Source: JAVEYA01 sp034003745
Lineage (GTDB): Bacteria > Bacillota > Peptococcia > DRI-13 > PHAD01
Length of the DNA: 7,953 bases
Assembly: GCA_034003745.1 (NCBI GenBank)
Contig: JAVEYA010000102.1
Location: 1-7,953 of the forward strand
Direction: 5' to 3'
Translations under genes and position numbers: made by a program
Shown here: piece after piece, positions 1 to 6,496 of the stretch
Layout: every line of letters starts with the position of its first letter
Position numbering within the stretch: position 1 is the stretch's first letter
Notes under the pieces: model-generated
Told to the model about the DNA's origin: nothing
What the model saw: only the letters and a program-made list of their open reading frames with translations
Database searches by the model: none

Positions 1-323
1 GGGTCATTATCGGACGCCGCGGCGAAACCCTGGACGCCTTACAGTACCTGACCAATTTGGTTGCCAACCGGAGAGGCCAGGAAAGGAGAAGGATTATTCT
101 TGATACGGAAGGATACCGGGAAAGAAGAGAAGCGACGCTGGAGAAGCTGGCCAGGCGCTTATCCGAAAAAGTCAGAAGAACGGGCCAGAAAGTATTTTTG
201 GAGCCTATGAATCCGCAGGAACGCAGGATTATTCATACCGCTTTGCAAAACGACCGCTATGTGACAACCATGAGTGAAGGGGAAGAACCTTTCCGTAAAG
301 TAGTTATTATGCTGAAACGATAG
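1..323 (+). CDS. khpB: KhpB (Jag/EloR) RNA-binding protein, 3' part only
   Basis: Partial gene, cut by the window's left edge; reading frame starts at base 3 and 106 codons are visible before TAG. The visible part opens inside the KH domain: VIIGRRGETLDALQYL carries the GxxG loop (GRRG, visible residues 4-7) and the LDALQYL helix typical of Jag. It is followed by a basic helix and a C-terminal R3H domain with the RxxxH signature (R74 and H78 of the visible part, in PQERRIIHTAL). The ending SEGEEPFRKVVIMLKR is characteristic of the family. The N-terminal Jag-N domain and first KH strand lie outside the window. Family members bind RNA, partner with KhpA in several Firmicutes, and affect cell elongation and envelope control. 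The gene normally follows yidC/spoIIIJ and precedes mnmE, which fits here. Identification is firm; the exact role in this organism is inferred. Confidence 0.93.
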   Translation, partial: VIIGRRGETLDALQYLTNLVANRRGQERRRIILDTEGYRERREATLEKLARRLSEKVRRTGQKVFLEPMNPQERRIIHTALQNDRYVTTMSEGEEPFRKVVIMLKR

Positions 324-333
324 CGCTGCTTAT

Positions 334-362
334 AAGCCTGGTTCTTCCAGGCTTTATTTTTT
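334..362 (+). terminator. Intrinsic terminator after khpB
   Basis: A perfect 8-bp stem AAGCCTGG (334-341) / CCAGGCTT (347-354) with a TTCTT loop is followed by a T-rich tail (355-362, one A). It starts 10 bases after the khpB stop. It should end the upstream rpmH-rnpA-yidC-khpB type transcript, so mnmE would need its own promoter or readthrough. Confidence 0.88.
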
Positions 363-382
363 CGGCTTTACCATTATAAGGC

Positions 383-497
383 GTCATTCTGAGACAGTCC
401 GCTGTCGAAGAATCTGTCTGCAGCAGGCGGAAAGAATCTTCGCGAAGGAAGATTCTTCACAGAGCTTGCCCTGAGCATGCGAAGGGTTCAGAATAAC
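383..497. repeat. Hairpin-rich intergenic repeat, probable non-autonomous dispersed element
   Basis: The ends are inverted: GTCATTCTGA (383-392) against TCAGAATAAC (488-497), 9 of 10 pairing. Inside are further palindromes: GACAG/CTGTC (393-397 / 402-406), a perfect 10-bp stem AAGAATCTTC / GAAGATTCTT (432-441 / 448-457) with a 6-base loop, and CCCT/AGGG (469-472 / 483-486). The words GTCATTCTGAG, CGAAGAATCT and CCCTGAGC..GCGAAGGG resemble small dispersed repeats seen in intergenic DNA of many bacteria (from memory). No coding sense. Related words recur in the element at 5479-5618. It fills nearly all of the khpB-mnmE gap; whether it acts as an attenuator, RNA-processing site or pure passenger cannot be told from sequence. 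Confidence 0.72.
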
Positions 498-516
498 AAG
501 ATGAGGTGAAGATTTT

Positions 517-1899
517 TTGAAGGAAGATACCATTGCTGCCGTCACCACCGCCGCAGGCGCTGCCGGCATAGGCGTTATCCGCGTCTCCGGAGAAGACGCC
601 GCTGTGATTGCGGATAGGGTCTTTAGGTCTAAGCGCGGGATCCGGCTGCAGGACAGGCCGTCGCACACCGTTACGTACGGCCGTATTGTCGATGCCCAAG
701 GATGGTTTGTGGATGAGTGTCTGGCCCTCTCGATGCAGGGCCCGCAGAGCTTTACTGGAGAGAATATCATTGAGCTGCAGTGTCACGGCGGCACGGTGGT
801 TTTAACCAAGGTGCTGGAATTGGTTTTAAGCGCGGGCGCCAGACTGGCGGAACCGGGGGAATTCAGCAAACGCGCCTTTTTGCACGGCCGCATGGATCTT
901 TCTCAGGCTGAGGCCGTGATGGACCTTATTTCCGCCAAGACGGAGAAAGCGGCCGCTGCCGCCTCCGGCCAGCTTTCCGGCGCACTCCGGGAGGAAGTCT
1001 CCGATCTCAGGGCCAAGATTTTAGAAATAATCGCCTACTTGGAAGCGGAAATCGATTTTCCGGAAGAAGATATTGAGAAGATGAGCCGCGCGGAACTGCA
1101 AAAGAAACTGACATCGGTTGCAGCGGACATGGAGAGGTTGCTGGAAACCTTCCAAAGCGGGAAGATTCTGCGGGAAGGATTAAAGACCGTTCTGGCCGGC
1201 CGGCCGAATGTGGGCAAATCCAGTCTTTTAAACGCACTTTTGCAGGAAAAGCGCGCCATTGTCACCGATGTTCCCGGGACGACGCGGGATGTGATTGAGG
1301 AATATTATAACCTCGGAGGAATCCCCGTGATCCTGACCGATACGGCCGGTATCAGGGAAACGGGTGATCTGGTGGAACGGCTGGGGGTGGAAAAGACCCG
1401 GGAAGCCTTGATTGCCGCCGATTTGATCTTATATGTGCTGGATTTGACGGAAGAGATTACGCCGGAAGAACTGCAGCTGCTGCGGGAAATGCCGCAGGAT
1501 AAGCTTTTGATTCTCGTCAACAAGCATGATTTATTGCAGGAAGCGGCGGAAGAAGCGGAAATCAGGGAGCGCTTAAGGGAATACCCTCTGGTCTTTGTTT
1601 CGGCCCGGGACGGGTCCGGACTGGATTTGTTGAAACAGAGCATCCGGGAACGTTACCTCCTGCCGTCCGGCCGTATGAGTGAGCAGCCGCTCATCAGCAA
1701 TGTCCGCCAGAAAGATGCGTTGACCAAAGCCCTGCAAGCGGTTCGGGCAGCATTCGCCAGCGCGGCCGGCGATATGCCGGCGGACTTCATCTCCATAGAC
1801 TTGCGGCAGGTCTGGTTGTCTTTGGGGGAAATTACCGGCGAGACCGTGGAAGAAAATATCATCGACGAAATCTTTTCTAAATTTTGTCTGGGCAAATAG
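517..1899 (+). CDS. mnmE: tRNA uridine-5-carboxymethylaminomethyl modification GTPase MnmE (TrmE)
   Basis: With MnmG it forms the cytoplasmic complex that installs the (carboxymethyl)aminomethyl group at C5 of wobble U34 in certain tRNAs, using a methylene-tetrahydrofolate one-carbon unit and GTP hydrolysis. The protein has 460 residues, usual for the family. The N-terminal folate-binding domain starts DTIAAVTTAAGAAGIGVIRVSG (about 4-25). A helical domain flanks an inserted G domain (about 220-380): G1 GRPNVGKSS (228-236), DVPGTTRD (251-258), G3 DTAG (275-278), G4 NKHD (335-338), G5 SAR (362-364). The C-terminus FCLGK carries the family CxGK motif (Cys457). TTG at 517 is chosen because GAGGTG (503-508) sits 8 bases upstream and the protein then begins as homologues do. 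The stop overlaps the mnmG ribosome binding site, and mnmG starts 12 bases later, so the two are surely cotranscribed. No defect seen. Confidence 0.97.
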   Translation: MKEDTIAAVTTAAGAAGIGVIRVSGEDAAVIADRVFRSKRGIRLQDRPSHTVTYGRIVDAQGWFVDECLALSMQGPQSFTGENIIELQCHGGTVVLTKVLELVLSAGARLAEPGEFSKRAFLHGRMDLSQAEAVMDLISAKTEKAAAAASGQLSGALREEVSDLRAKILEIIAYLEAEIDFPEEDIEKMSRAELQKKLTSVAADMERLLETFQSGKILREGLKTVLAGRPNVGKSSLLNALLQEKRAIVTDVPGTTRDVIEEYYNLGGIPVILTDTAGIRETGDLVERLGVEKTREALIAADLILYVLDLTEEITPEELQLLREMPQDKLLILVNKHDLLQEAAEEAEIRERLREYPLVFVSARDGSGLDLLKQSIRERYLLPSGRMSEQPLISNVRQKDALTKALQAVRAAFASAAGDMPADFISIDLRQVWLSLGEITGETVEENIIDEIFSKFCLGK

Positions 1900-1911
1900 G
1901 GAGGGTCGCCA

Positions 1912-3804
1912 ATGTCCTACCATGCGGGAACCTATGATTGCATCGTGGTCGGAGCGGGGCATGCCGGCTGTGAAGCGGCGCTGGCCGCAGCCAGGCTGGG
2001 CGCGAGGACCTTATTATTTACCTTGAATATGGAGAATATCGCCCTGATGCCGTGCAACCCCTCCATCGGCGGTCCGGCTAAAGGGCATTTGGTGCGTGAA
2101 ATCGACGCTCTGGGCGGGGAAATGGGCCGCAATATCGATGAGACCTATATTCAACTGAGAATGCTCAATACCGGCAAGGGCCCGGCTGTCCACGCCCTCC
2201 GGGCGCAGGCTGATAAATATCGTTATCAAAACCGGATGACCAGGATTTTGCAGGACCAGGAAAATTTAGCCCTCAAACAGGCCCTGATTGAGAGAATTAT
2301 TTTGGACGAGCAGGGAGAAATTGCCGGCGTGGAGACGGAAAACGGCGCGCTCTATAACTGCAGGGCGCTGATTCTTTGTACCGGCACCTATCTGAAAGGG
2401 CGCATCATTATCGGAGACGTCCATTACCCCGGGGGCCCCAATGGCCAAAGAGCGCCGCTTCATCTCTCCGTCAGTCTCCAAGAAGCCGGTATTCAGCTGG
2501 GTAGATTTAAAACCGGCACACCGGCCCGGGTGGACGGTCGGACGATCGATTTCTCGCAAATGTCCGAACAACCCGGTGATACGGACAGAAAATATTTTTC
2601 TTTCCTGACGGAAACAGGGAGCGATTTGAATATTCCCTGTTATCTGGCTTATACCAATCTAGAGACGCACCAGAGCATCCGGGACAATATCCATTTCTCC
2701 CCTTTATATTCCGGAAAAATCGAAGGGACCGGGCCCCGCTACTGTCCGTCCATCGAGGATAAAGTGATGCGCTTTGCCGATAAGGAACGGCATCAGCTTT
2801 TCTTAGAACCGGAAGGACTGGATACCTATGAAATCTATGTTCAGGGAATGTCTTCGAGCTTGCCCGAAGAAGTGCAGCTGCAGTTTTTACGCACCATCAA
2901 AGGCATGGAGAAAGTGGAGGTCATGCGGACGGGTTATGCCATCGAATATGATTATGTCGTACCTACCCAGCTGACGTTGTCTTTGGAGAGCAAAGAGATC
3001 CGCGGACTTTTCTGCGCGGGTCAGCTTAACGGAACTTCCGGATATGAGGAAGCTGCCGCCCAGGGCTTGATGGCCGGCATCAACGCCGCCTTAAAACTTC
3101 AAGGCCGGGAGCCCTTTGTCCTCAAACGTTCCGAAGCTTATATCGGCGTATTGATTGACGATCTGGTCACCAAGGGGACCAATGAACCCTACCGCATGAT
3201 GACCTCCCGCGCTGAATACCGCCTGTTACTCCGCCAGGACAATGCCGATCTGCGTCTGACGGAGAAAGGGTATCAAATCGGGCTGGTTACTGCGGAGAGA
3301 TACGCCGCCTTTTCTCGGAAGAAAGAACTCCTCAGCGACGAACTGCTCAGGCTGCAGAATACCTCCGCATCTCCTGCGGACAGCCGGGTTCTAGCTATGC
3401 TTGAAGAAAGGAACAGTTCGCCCTTGAGGCAAAGCCAAAGCTTGGCCGATCTGCTCCGCCGCGCAGAAATCAATTATGCCGACCTTGTCCGGGCAGGATT
3501 GGGACGGGAGCTGCCGGAGGCCGTGTGTGAACAGATCGATATTCAGCTGAAATACGCCGGTTATATCGAAAAACAGCTTGCCCAGGTGGAGCGTTTTGAA
3601 CGGATGGAAAACAAACCCTTGCCGCAGGAAATAGATTATGCGGGAATCAACGGGCTCTCTTCCGAAGCCCGCCAGAAACTGAATAAACTGCGTCCGGCTT
3701 CTGTCGGACAGGCTTCCCGTATTTCCGGGGTTTCGCCTGCCGATATTTCGGTGCTCTTGGTCTATCTGGAGCAAAGACGCAGACAAGGAGCCGGCCATGA
3801 ATAA
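1912..3804 (+). CDS. mnmG: tRNA uridine-5-carboxymethylaminomethyl modification enzyme MnmG (GidA)
   Basis: FAD-dependent partner of MnmE in the U34 modification. At 630 residues it is full length. The Rossmann FAD motif is VVGAGHAGCEAALAAARLG (12-30). MPCNPSIGGPAKGHLVREID (46-65) contains Cys48, and GPRYCPSIEDKVMRF (274-288) contains Cys278; these match the two conserved cysteines of the family. The second family signature, AGQLNGTSGYEEAAAQG, is at 369-385. The region TNEPYRMMTSRAEYRLLLRQDNAD (423-446) is also typical, and a helical C-terminal domain that docks MnmE and tRNA follows. The start ATG has GGGAGGG at 1899-1905, 6 bases upstream, overlapping the last base of the mnmE stop. The 3' end overlaps rsmG by 8 bases. 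Every key motif is intact. Confidence 0.98.
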   Translation: MSYHAGTYDCIVVGAGHAGCEAALAAARLGARTLLFTLNMENIALMPCNPSIGGPAKGHLVREIDALGGEMGRNIDETYIQLRMLNTGKGPAVHALRAQADKYRYQNRMTRILQDQENLALKQALIERIILDEQGEIAGVETENGALYNCRALILCTGTYLKGRIIIGDVHYPGGPNGQRAPLHLSVSLQEAGIQLGRFKTGTPARVDGRTIDFSQMSEQPGDTDRKYFSFLTETGSDLNIPCYLAYTNLETHQSIRDNIHFSPLYSGKIEGTGPRYCPSIEDKVMRFADKERHQLFLEPEGLDTYEIYVQGMSSSLPEEVQLQFLRTIKGMEKVEVMRTGYAIEYDYVVPTQLTLSLESKEIRGLFCAGQLNGTSGYEEAAAQGLMAGINAALKLQGREPFVLKRSEAYIGVLIDDLVTKGTNEPYRMMTSRAEYRLLLRQDNADLRLTEKGYQIGLVTAERYAAFSRKKELLSDELLRLQNTSASPADSRVLAMLEERNSSPLRQSQSLADLLRRAEINYADLVRAGLGRELPEAVCEQIDIQLKYAGYIEKQLAQVERFERMENKPLPQEIDYAGINGLSSEARQKLNKLRPASVGQASRISGVSPADISVLLVYLEQRRRQGAGHE

Positions 3805-4510
3805 AGATGCATTCCGGGAATTAATCAGCGAACTGGACATTGCTCTGAATGAAGGGCAGCTGGAGCAATTTGCCCAATATTATCAGGAGCTGCTGGACTG
3901 GAACAGCCGGGTCAATTTGACCGCGATCACCGGGGAGAAAGAGGTTCTGATTAAGCATTTTTATGATTCTTTATTGGTGATGAAGCTGCCGGAATGGAGC
4001 GGCCAGGACAGAATTATTGACGTTGGGACCGGCGCGGGCTTCCCGGGGATACCGTTAAAGATCGCCAACCCTTTGCTGCAAGTCCAGCTTCTGGACTCTC
4101 TTCAGAAGAGAGTTCATTTCTTAGAGCATATTATCCGGGTCTTAAAGCTGGATAAAATCACTGCTTTGCATATGCGGGCGGAAGAAGCCGGCCGGGATAA
4201 GGGCTTACGCGGGCAATATGACGCGGCTGTCTCCCGTGCCGTGGCCAGGCTGCCGGTTCTTCTGGAATTGTGCCTGCCCTTGGTCCGGACAGGGGGATGG
4301 TTTTTCGCCTATAAAGGACCGGAAGCGCCGCAGGAAGTCGAAGAAGCCCAAGAAGCCCTGCGTCTTCTCCAGGGACAAATTGTTCGCGTCGAAAAAACGG
4401 CGCTCCCTCAGGATAGCGGAGAGCGGTACATTCTCATCATCCGAAAAACGGGTCCCACCTCCACCGCCTATCCACGCAAACCCGGAACACCTGAAAAGAA
4501 GCCGCTCTGA
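3797..4510 (+). CDS. rsmG: 16S rRNA (guanine-527-N7)-methyltransferase RsmG (GidB)
   Basis: Uses S-adenosylmethionine to methylate N7 of G527 (E. coli numbering) in the 530 loop of 16S rRNA; in known species loss gives low-level streptomycin resistance. The 237-residue protein begins with the family's helical leader and NSRVNLTAI (36-44). The SAM-binding loop is DVGTGAGFPGIPL (75-87), followed by LLDSLQKRVHFLE (98-110), SRAVA (146-150) and GGWFFAYKG (166-174). The tail YPRKPGTPEKKPL (225-237) is the usual family ending. The ATG lies inside the mnmG 3' end (8-base overlap) with AAGGAG (3785-3790) 6 bases upstream, pointing to translational coupling. I found no convincing terminator after it, so some transcription may run on into noc. 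Confidence 0.97.
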   Translation: MNKDAFRELISELDIALNEGQLEQFAQYYQELLDWNSRVNLTAITGEKEVLIKHFYDSLLVMKLPEWSGQDRIIDVGTGAGFPGIPLKIANPLLQVQLLDSLQKRVHFLEHIIRVLKLDKITALHMRAEEAGRDKGLRGQYDAAVSRAVARLPVLLELCLPLVRTGGWFFAYKGPEAPQEVEEAQEALRLLQGQIVRVEKTALPQDSGERYILIIRKTGPTSTAYPRKPGTPEKKPL

Positions 4511-4550
4511 TCCGGGCTTGAGAAATAAACCTGGTTTTCCAAGCAGGATT

Positions 4551-4579
4551 TTGAGATAGCAAAAAGAATAGTATTATAT
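4551..4579 (+). promoter_or_regulatory. Candidate sigma-A promoter for noc
   Basis: TTGAGA (4551-4556) and TTATAT (4574-4579) are 17 bases apart; an overlapping TATTAT (4572-4577) would give 15. The site lies 28 bases upstream of the preferred noc start, in a short AT-richer gap after rsmG. It is a consensus match by eye only. Confidence 0.4.
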
Positions 4580-4593
4580 AGTTTTCCAATGAT

Positions 4594-4598
4594 AGGGG
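4594..4598 (+). promoter_or_regulatory. Ribosome binding site that decides the noc start
   Basis: AGGGG at 4594-4598 is 8 bases before ATG 4607. The in-frame ATG at 4589 has no purine-rich site before it (the upstream bases are T- and A-rich), so the protein most likely begins MARGPLSKILGL rather than six codons earlier. Confidence 0.65.
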
Positions 4599-4606
4599 TT
4601 GGTTTT

Positions 4607-5455
4607 ATGGCGCGCGGACCGCTCTCCAAAATATTAGGTCTGGAAAAAGACGACAAGAAAAATCAAATAAATGAGATCGAGATATCCCTGATTAAGACGA
4701 ATCCTTTCCAGCCCAGGAAGAATTTCGATCCTGTCCAGCTGGAGGAATTGGCCAAATCCATTCAGGAATACGGGATTATCCAGCCGCTGATTCTGCGGGA
4801 GAAGCAGGGCTCTTTTGAGCTGATCGCCGGAGAAAGACGCCTGCGTGCCGCCCAGAATATCGGCATGACCTTTGTTCCTGCCATTATCAAAGAGTATTCC
4901 GATAAGGAAATGGCGGAAGTGGCTTTGATTGAAAATCTTCAGCGGGAAGATTTAAACTATTTTGAAGAGGCGGAAGGGTATAAAAAGCTCATTGACGAAT
5001 TTTCCCTGAAACAAGAGGAGATCGCCCGGCGCATGGGCAAACGGCAGTCCACCATTGCCAACAAGCTGCGCCTTCTGAAATTACCCGAGGAAGTCCGGCA
5101 GAATATCGTTATCGATATCGTCACGGAAAGACATGCCCGCGCCCTCTTAAAACTCCCCGACGCCGGGCAGCAGCTGAGAATTCTCAAGGAAATCTACGAC
5201 AATGAGTTGAATGTGCGGGAAACCGATATGCTGGTGGAAGAAACCCTTAATCATCTGAAAATAGAAGAGAAGAGCGGCCCCAAGAAACGCATTGTGCGGG
5301 TGTTTAAGGATATGCGGATATACTTGAACGCCTTGAAGTCCACCGTGGGCGCCATAGAAACAGCGGGCCTGGATGTGAAGATGGAAGAAAAAGACTGCGA
5401 AGACTATATCCAGGTGGAGATCAAGATCTATAAGCAGCATACCGGAAAACAATAA
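4607..5455 (+). CDS. noc: Nucleoid occlusion protein Noc (ParB-family DNA-binding protein)
   Basis: A ParB-like CTP-dependent clamp family member that, in Bacillus, binds Noc sites and the membrane to keep the FtsZ ring away from the nucleoid. At 282 residues it is close to B. subtilis Noc. The N-terminus PLSKILGLEKDD (5-16) resembles the short amphipathic membrane-targeting segment of Noc. The CTP-binding/ParB-like domain shows NPFQPRKNF (32-40), GERR (75-78) and ENLQRE (109-114). The helix-turn-helix GKRQSTIANKLRLLKLP (144-160) and TERHARAL (173-180) follow. The C-terminus KDMRIYLNALKSTVGAIETAG...EDYIQVEIKIYK closely resembles Noc rather than Spo0J. At the four positions known to separate Noc from ParB specificity it has Q147, K153, K158 and R175, the Noc set. 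Its place between rsmG and parA matches B. subtilis. Family call is strong; binding to Noc sites is inferred. Confidence 0.93.
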   Translation: MARGPLSKILGLEKDDKKNQINEIEISLIKTNPFQPRKNFDPVQLEELAKSIQEYGIIQPLILREKQGSFELIAGERRLRAAQNIGMTFVPAIIKEYSDKEMAEVALIENLQREDLNYFEEAEGYKKLIDEFSLKQEEIARRMGKRQSTIANKLRLLKLPEEVRQNIVIDIVTERHARALLKLPDAGQQLRILKEIYDNELNVRETDMLVEETLNHLKIEEKSGPKKRIVRVFKDMRIYLNALKSTVGAIETAGLDVKMEEKDCEDYIQVEIKIYKQHTGKQ

Positions 5456-5458
5456 ACA

Positions 5459-5478
5459 ATTGTTTCACGTGAAACAAT
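5459..5478. promoter_or_regulatory. parS centromere site 1 (perfect consensus)
   Basis: TGTTTCACGTGAAACA (5461-5476) is the canonical Firmicutes parS palindrome, extended here to a perfect 20-bp palindrome ATTGTTTCACGTGAAACAAT. It starts 3 bases after the noc stop. ParB (Spo0J) is expected to load here with CTP and spread, recruiting SMC condensin and engaging ParA. Confidence 0.96.
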
Positions 5479-5618
5479 GGGGCTGTCGCAAAATAGCCTG
5501 TCATCCTGAGCAAAGCGAAGGATCTTAGTCGAAATCGGGAAAGATTGTCTCGGTTTCTAAGATTCTTCAACCATTACATGGTCTCAGAAGGGCACATCCG
5601 CTATTTTGCGACAGCCTC
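5479..5618. mobile_element. MITE-like element with 19-bp terminal inverted repeats
   Basis: The left end GGGGCTGTCGCAAAATAGC (5479-5497) and right end GCTATTTTGCGACAGCCTC (5600-5618) are inverted repeats with one mismatch in 19. The 140-bp unit has no coding sense. The flanking bases AAT (5476-5478) and AAT (5619-5621) could be a 3-bp target duplication. The GGGGCTGTCGCAAAA-type end resembles termini of some DDE insertion sequences (IS1182-like, from memory), so it may be moved in trans by such a transposase. The interior starts with GTCATCCTGAGCAAAGCGAAGGATCTT-like repeat sequence (5500-5526), related to the repeat at 383-497. It abuts parS site 1 exactly and separates it from site 2. As RNA it would fold into a long hairpin and could insulate parA from noc transcription. 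Confidence 0.8.
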
Positions 5619-5628
5619 AATTATTATA

Positions 5629-5644
5629 TGTTCCACGTGGAACA
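5629..5644. promoter_or_regulatory. parS centromere site 2 (symmetrical variant)
   Basis: TGTTCCACGTGGAACA is a perfect 16-bp palindrome with the invariant CACGTG core. It differs from site 1 at two symmetrical positions (T5 to C, A12 to G). Relative to the relaxed consensus TGTTNCACGTGAAACA there is one mismatch. It lies 150 bases after site 1 and 90 bases before parA, so it may also act as an autoregulatory operator for parAB; that is inference. Confidence 0.87.
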
Positions 5645-5718
5645 ATTTTCGAAACATGAAGGAAGATCCGATTCCCATGTGGAACTTTAGTAAGGCCGGA
5701 AGCTGAAAGGAAGCATAC

Positions 5719-5725
5719 AAAGGAG
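5719..5725 (+). promoter_or_regulatory. Ribosome binding site for the TTG start of parA
   Basis: AAAGGAG ends 9 bases before TTG 5735. An ATG at 5731 lies closer (5 bases) but is out of frame and opens only a 22-codon reading frame ending at 5799. The TTG start gives MGKIITVANQKGG, aligned with Soj proteins, and there is no in-frame ATG close upstream. Confidence 0.7.
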
Positions 5726-5734
5726 TGGGAATGT

Positions 5735-6496
5735 TTGGGAAAAATAATCACCGTAGCCAATCAGAAAGGCGGCGTCGCCAAGACTACCACGGCGGTTAAC
5801 CTGAGCGCCGGTCTGGCCGCCCTGGGGAAGAAAGTACTGCTGATCGATCTGGACCCGCAGGGGAACGCGACCAGCGGCGTGGGCATCAACAAGGCGGAGA
5901 TAAAACACTGCGTCTATGACGCTTTGATTAATGAGATCCCTTTAAACGGCATTGTGCAGAAGACGGCCCTGGACACCCTTTTTGCCGTCCCCGCCACCAT
6001 CCAGCTGGCCGGTGCGGAGGTGGAACTGGTCTCGATGCTTTCCCGGGAAATGAAACTAAAAAAAGCGCTCCTGCCTATCAAAGGAAAATATGACTACATA
6101 ATCATAGACTGCCCCCCCTCTTTGGGGCTTCTGACCTTAAATGCGATGACGGCGGCGGACTGTCTCCTGATTCCCATCCAGTGCGAATACTATGCCCTGG
6201 AGGGGTTAAGCCAGTTAATGAGTACGATTTCATTGGTCAAAAAGCATTTGAATCCTTCCCTGGATATTCTGGGCGTGGCGCTGACGATGTTCGATGTGCG
6301 CACAAATTTATCAACCCAAGTGGTGGAAGAGGTCCGGGCTTATTTTAAAGAATTGGTTTTTGAAACCATTATTCAGCGAAACATACGTCTGAGCGAAGCG
6401 CCCAGTTATGGCAAGCCTATTATCCTGTACGACGCCAAATCCAAGGGAGCGGAAAACTATAACGAACTGGCAAAGGAGGTTATCCAGCGTGACTAA
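5735..6496 (+). CDS. parA: Chromosome partitioning ATPase ParA (Soj)
   Basis: A Walker-type ATPase that binds nucleoid DNA as an ATP dimer, is stimulated by ParB at parS, and drives origin segregation; in B. subtilis Soj also regulates DnaA. Its 253 residues equal the Soj length as I recall it. The deviant Walker A is KGGVAKTTT (11-19), with signature lysine K11, dimer glycine G12 and nucleotide lysine K16. Walker A' is LLIDLDPQGNATSG (35-48) with the hydrolysis aspartate D40, and Walker B is YIIIDCPPSLGLLTLNA (121-137). Further family blocks are IPIQCEYYALEGLSQL (147-161) and RNIRLSEAPSYGKPIILYD (215-233). Alanine at 15 instead of the commoner glycine is a natural variant. The gene starts with TTG and its end overlaps parB by 8 bases. 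The parS pair lies directly upstream. No clear sigma-A promoter was found in the gap from noc. Confidence 0.97.
   Translation: MGKIITVANQKGGVAKTTTAVNLSAGLAALGKKVLLIDLDPQGNATSGVGINKAEIKHCVYDALINEIPLNGIVQKTALDTLFAVPATIQLAGAEVELVSMLSREMKLKKALLPIKGKYDYIIIDCPPSLGLLTLNAMTAADCLLIPIQCEYYALEGLSQLMSTISLVKKHLNPSLDILGVALTMFDVRTNLSTQVVEEVRAYFKELVFETIIQRNIRLSEAPSYGKPIILYDAKSKGAENYNELAKEVIQRD
6472..6480 (+). promoter_or_regulatory. Ribosome binding site that fixes the GTG start of parB
   Basis: AAAGGAGGT is an almost ideal anti-16S match, 8 bases before GTG 6489, located inside the 3' end of parA. It supports starting ParB at MTKSRLGKGLSALIP rather than at the far upstream in-frame ATG (6408). Confidence 0.88.

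Noticed and set aside
353..380. Possible mnmE promoter with TATAAG at 375-380
   Set aside because: The only -35 candidate (TTTATT) is weak and falls in the khpB terminator tail; not enough to annotate.
384..786. Minus-strand open frames over the mnmE leader and 5' end, and the other antisense frames across the window
   Set aside because: They lie opposite clearly conserved genes or the repeat, have low-complexity composition typical of shadow frames, and show no recognisable domain.
1271..1279. TTCCCGGGA resembling the core of a Noc binding site (ATTTCCCGGGAAAT)
   Set aside because: Only about 9 of 14 positions fit, and the bases encode the conserved VPGT of the MnmE G domain, so coding constraint explains them.
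4511..4550. Possible terminator after rsmG (CCTG...CAGG around 4530-4547)
   Set aside because: The stem is only about 4 bp with a large loop, and no T-tract follows.
4589..4606. Upstream in-frame ATG for noc
   Set aside because: No ribosome binding site precedes it, whereas ATG 4607 has AGGGG at good spacing and gives a Noc-like N-terminus.
5745..5791. Alanine in the ParA Walker A (KGGVAKTTT) as a possible defect
   Set aside because: Signature lysine, dimer glycine, nucleotide lysine and catalytic aspartate are all present; this alanine is a known natural variant among ParA proteins.
6408..6488. N-terminal extension of parB to an in-frame ATG at 6408
   Set aside because: The added residues lie entirely inside parA in another frame and do not resemble ParB; a near-ideal ribosome binding site and the LGKGLSALIP N-terminus support GTG 6489.
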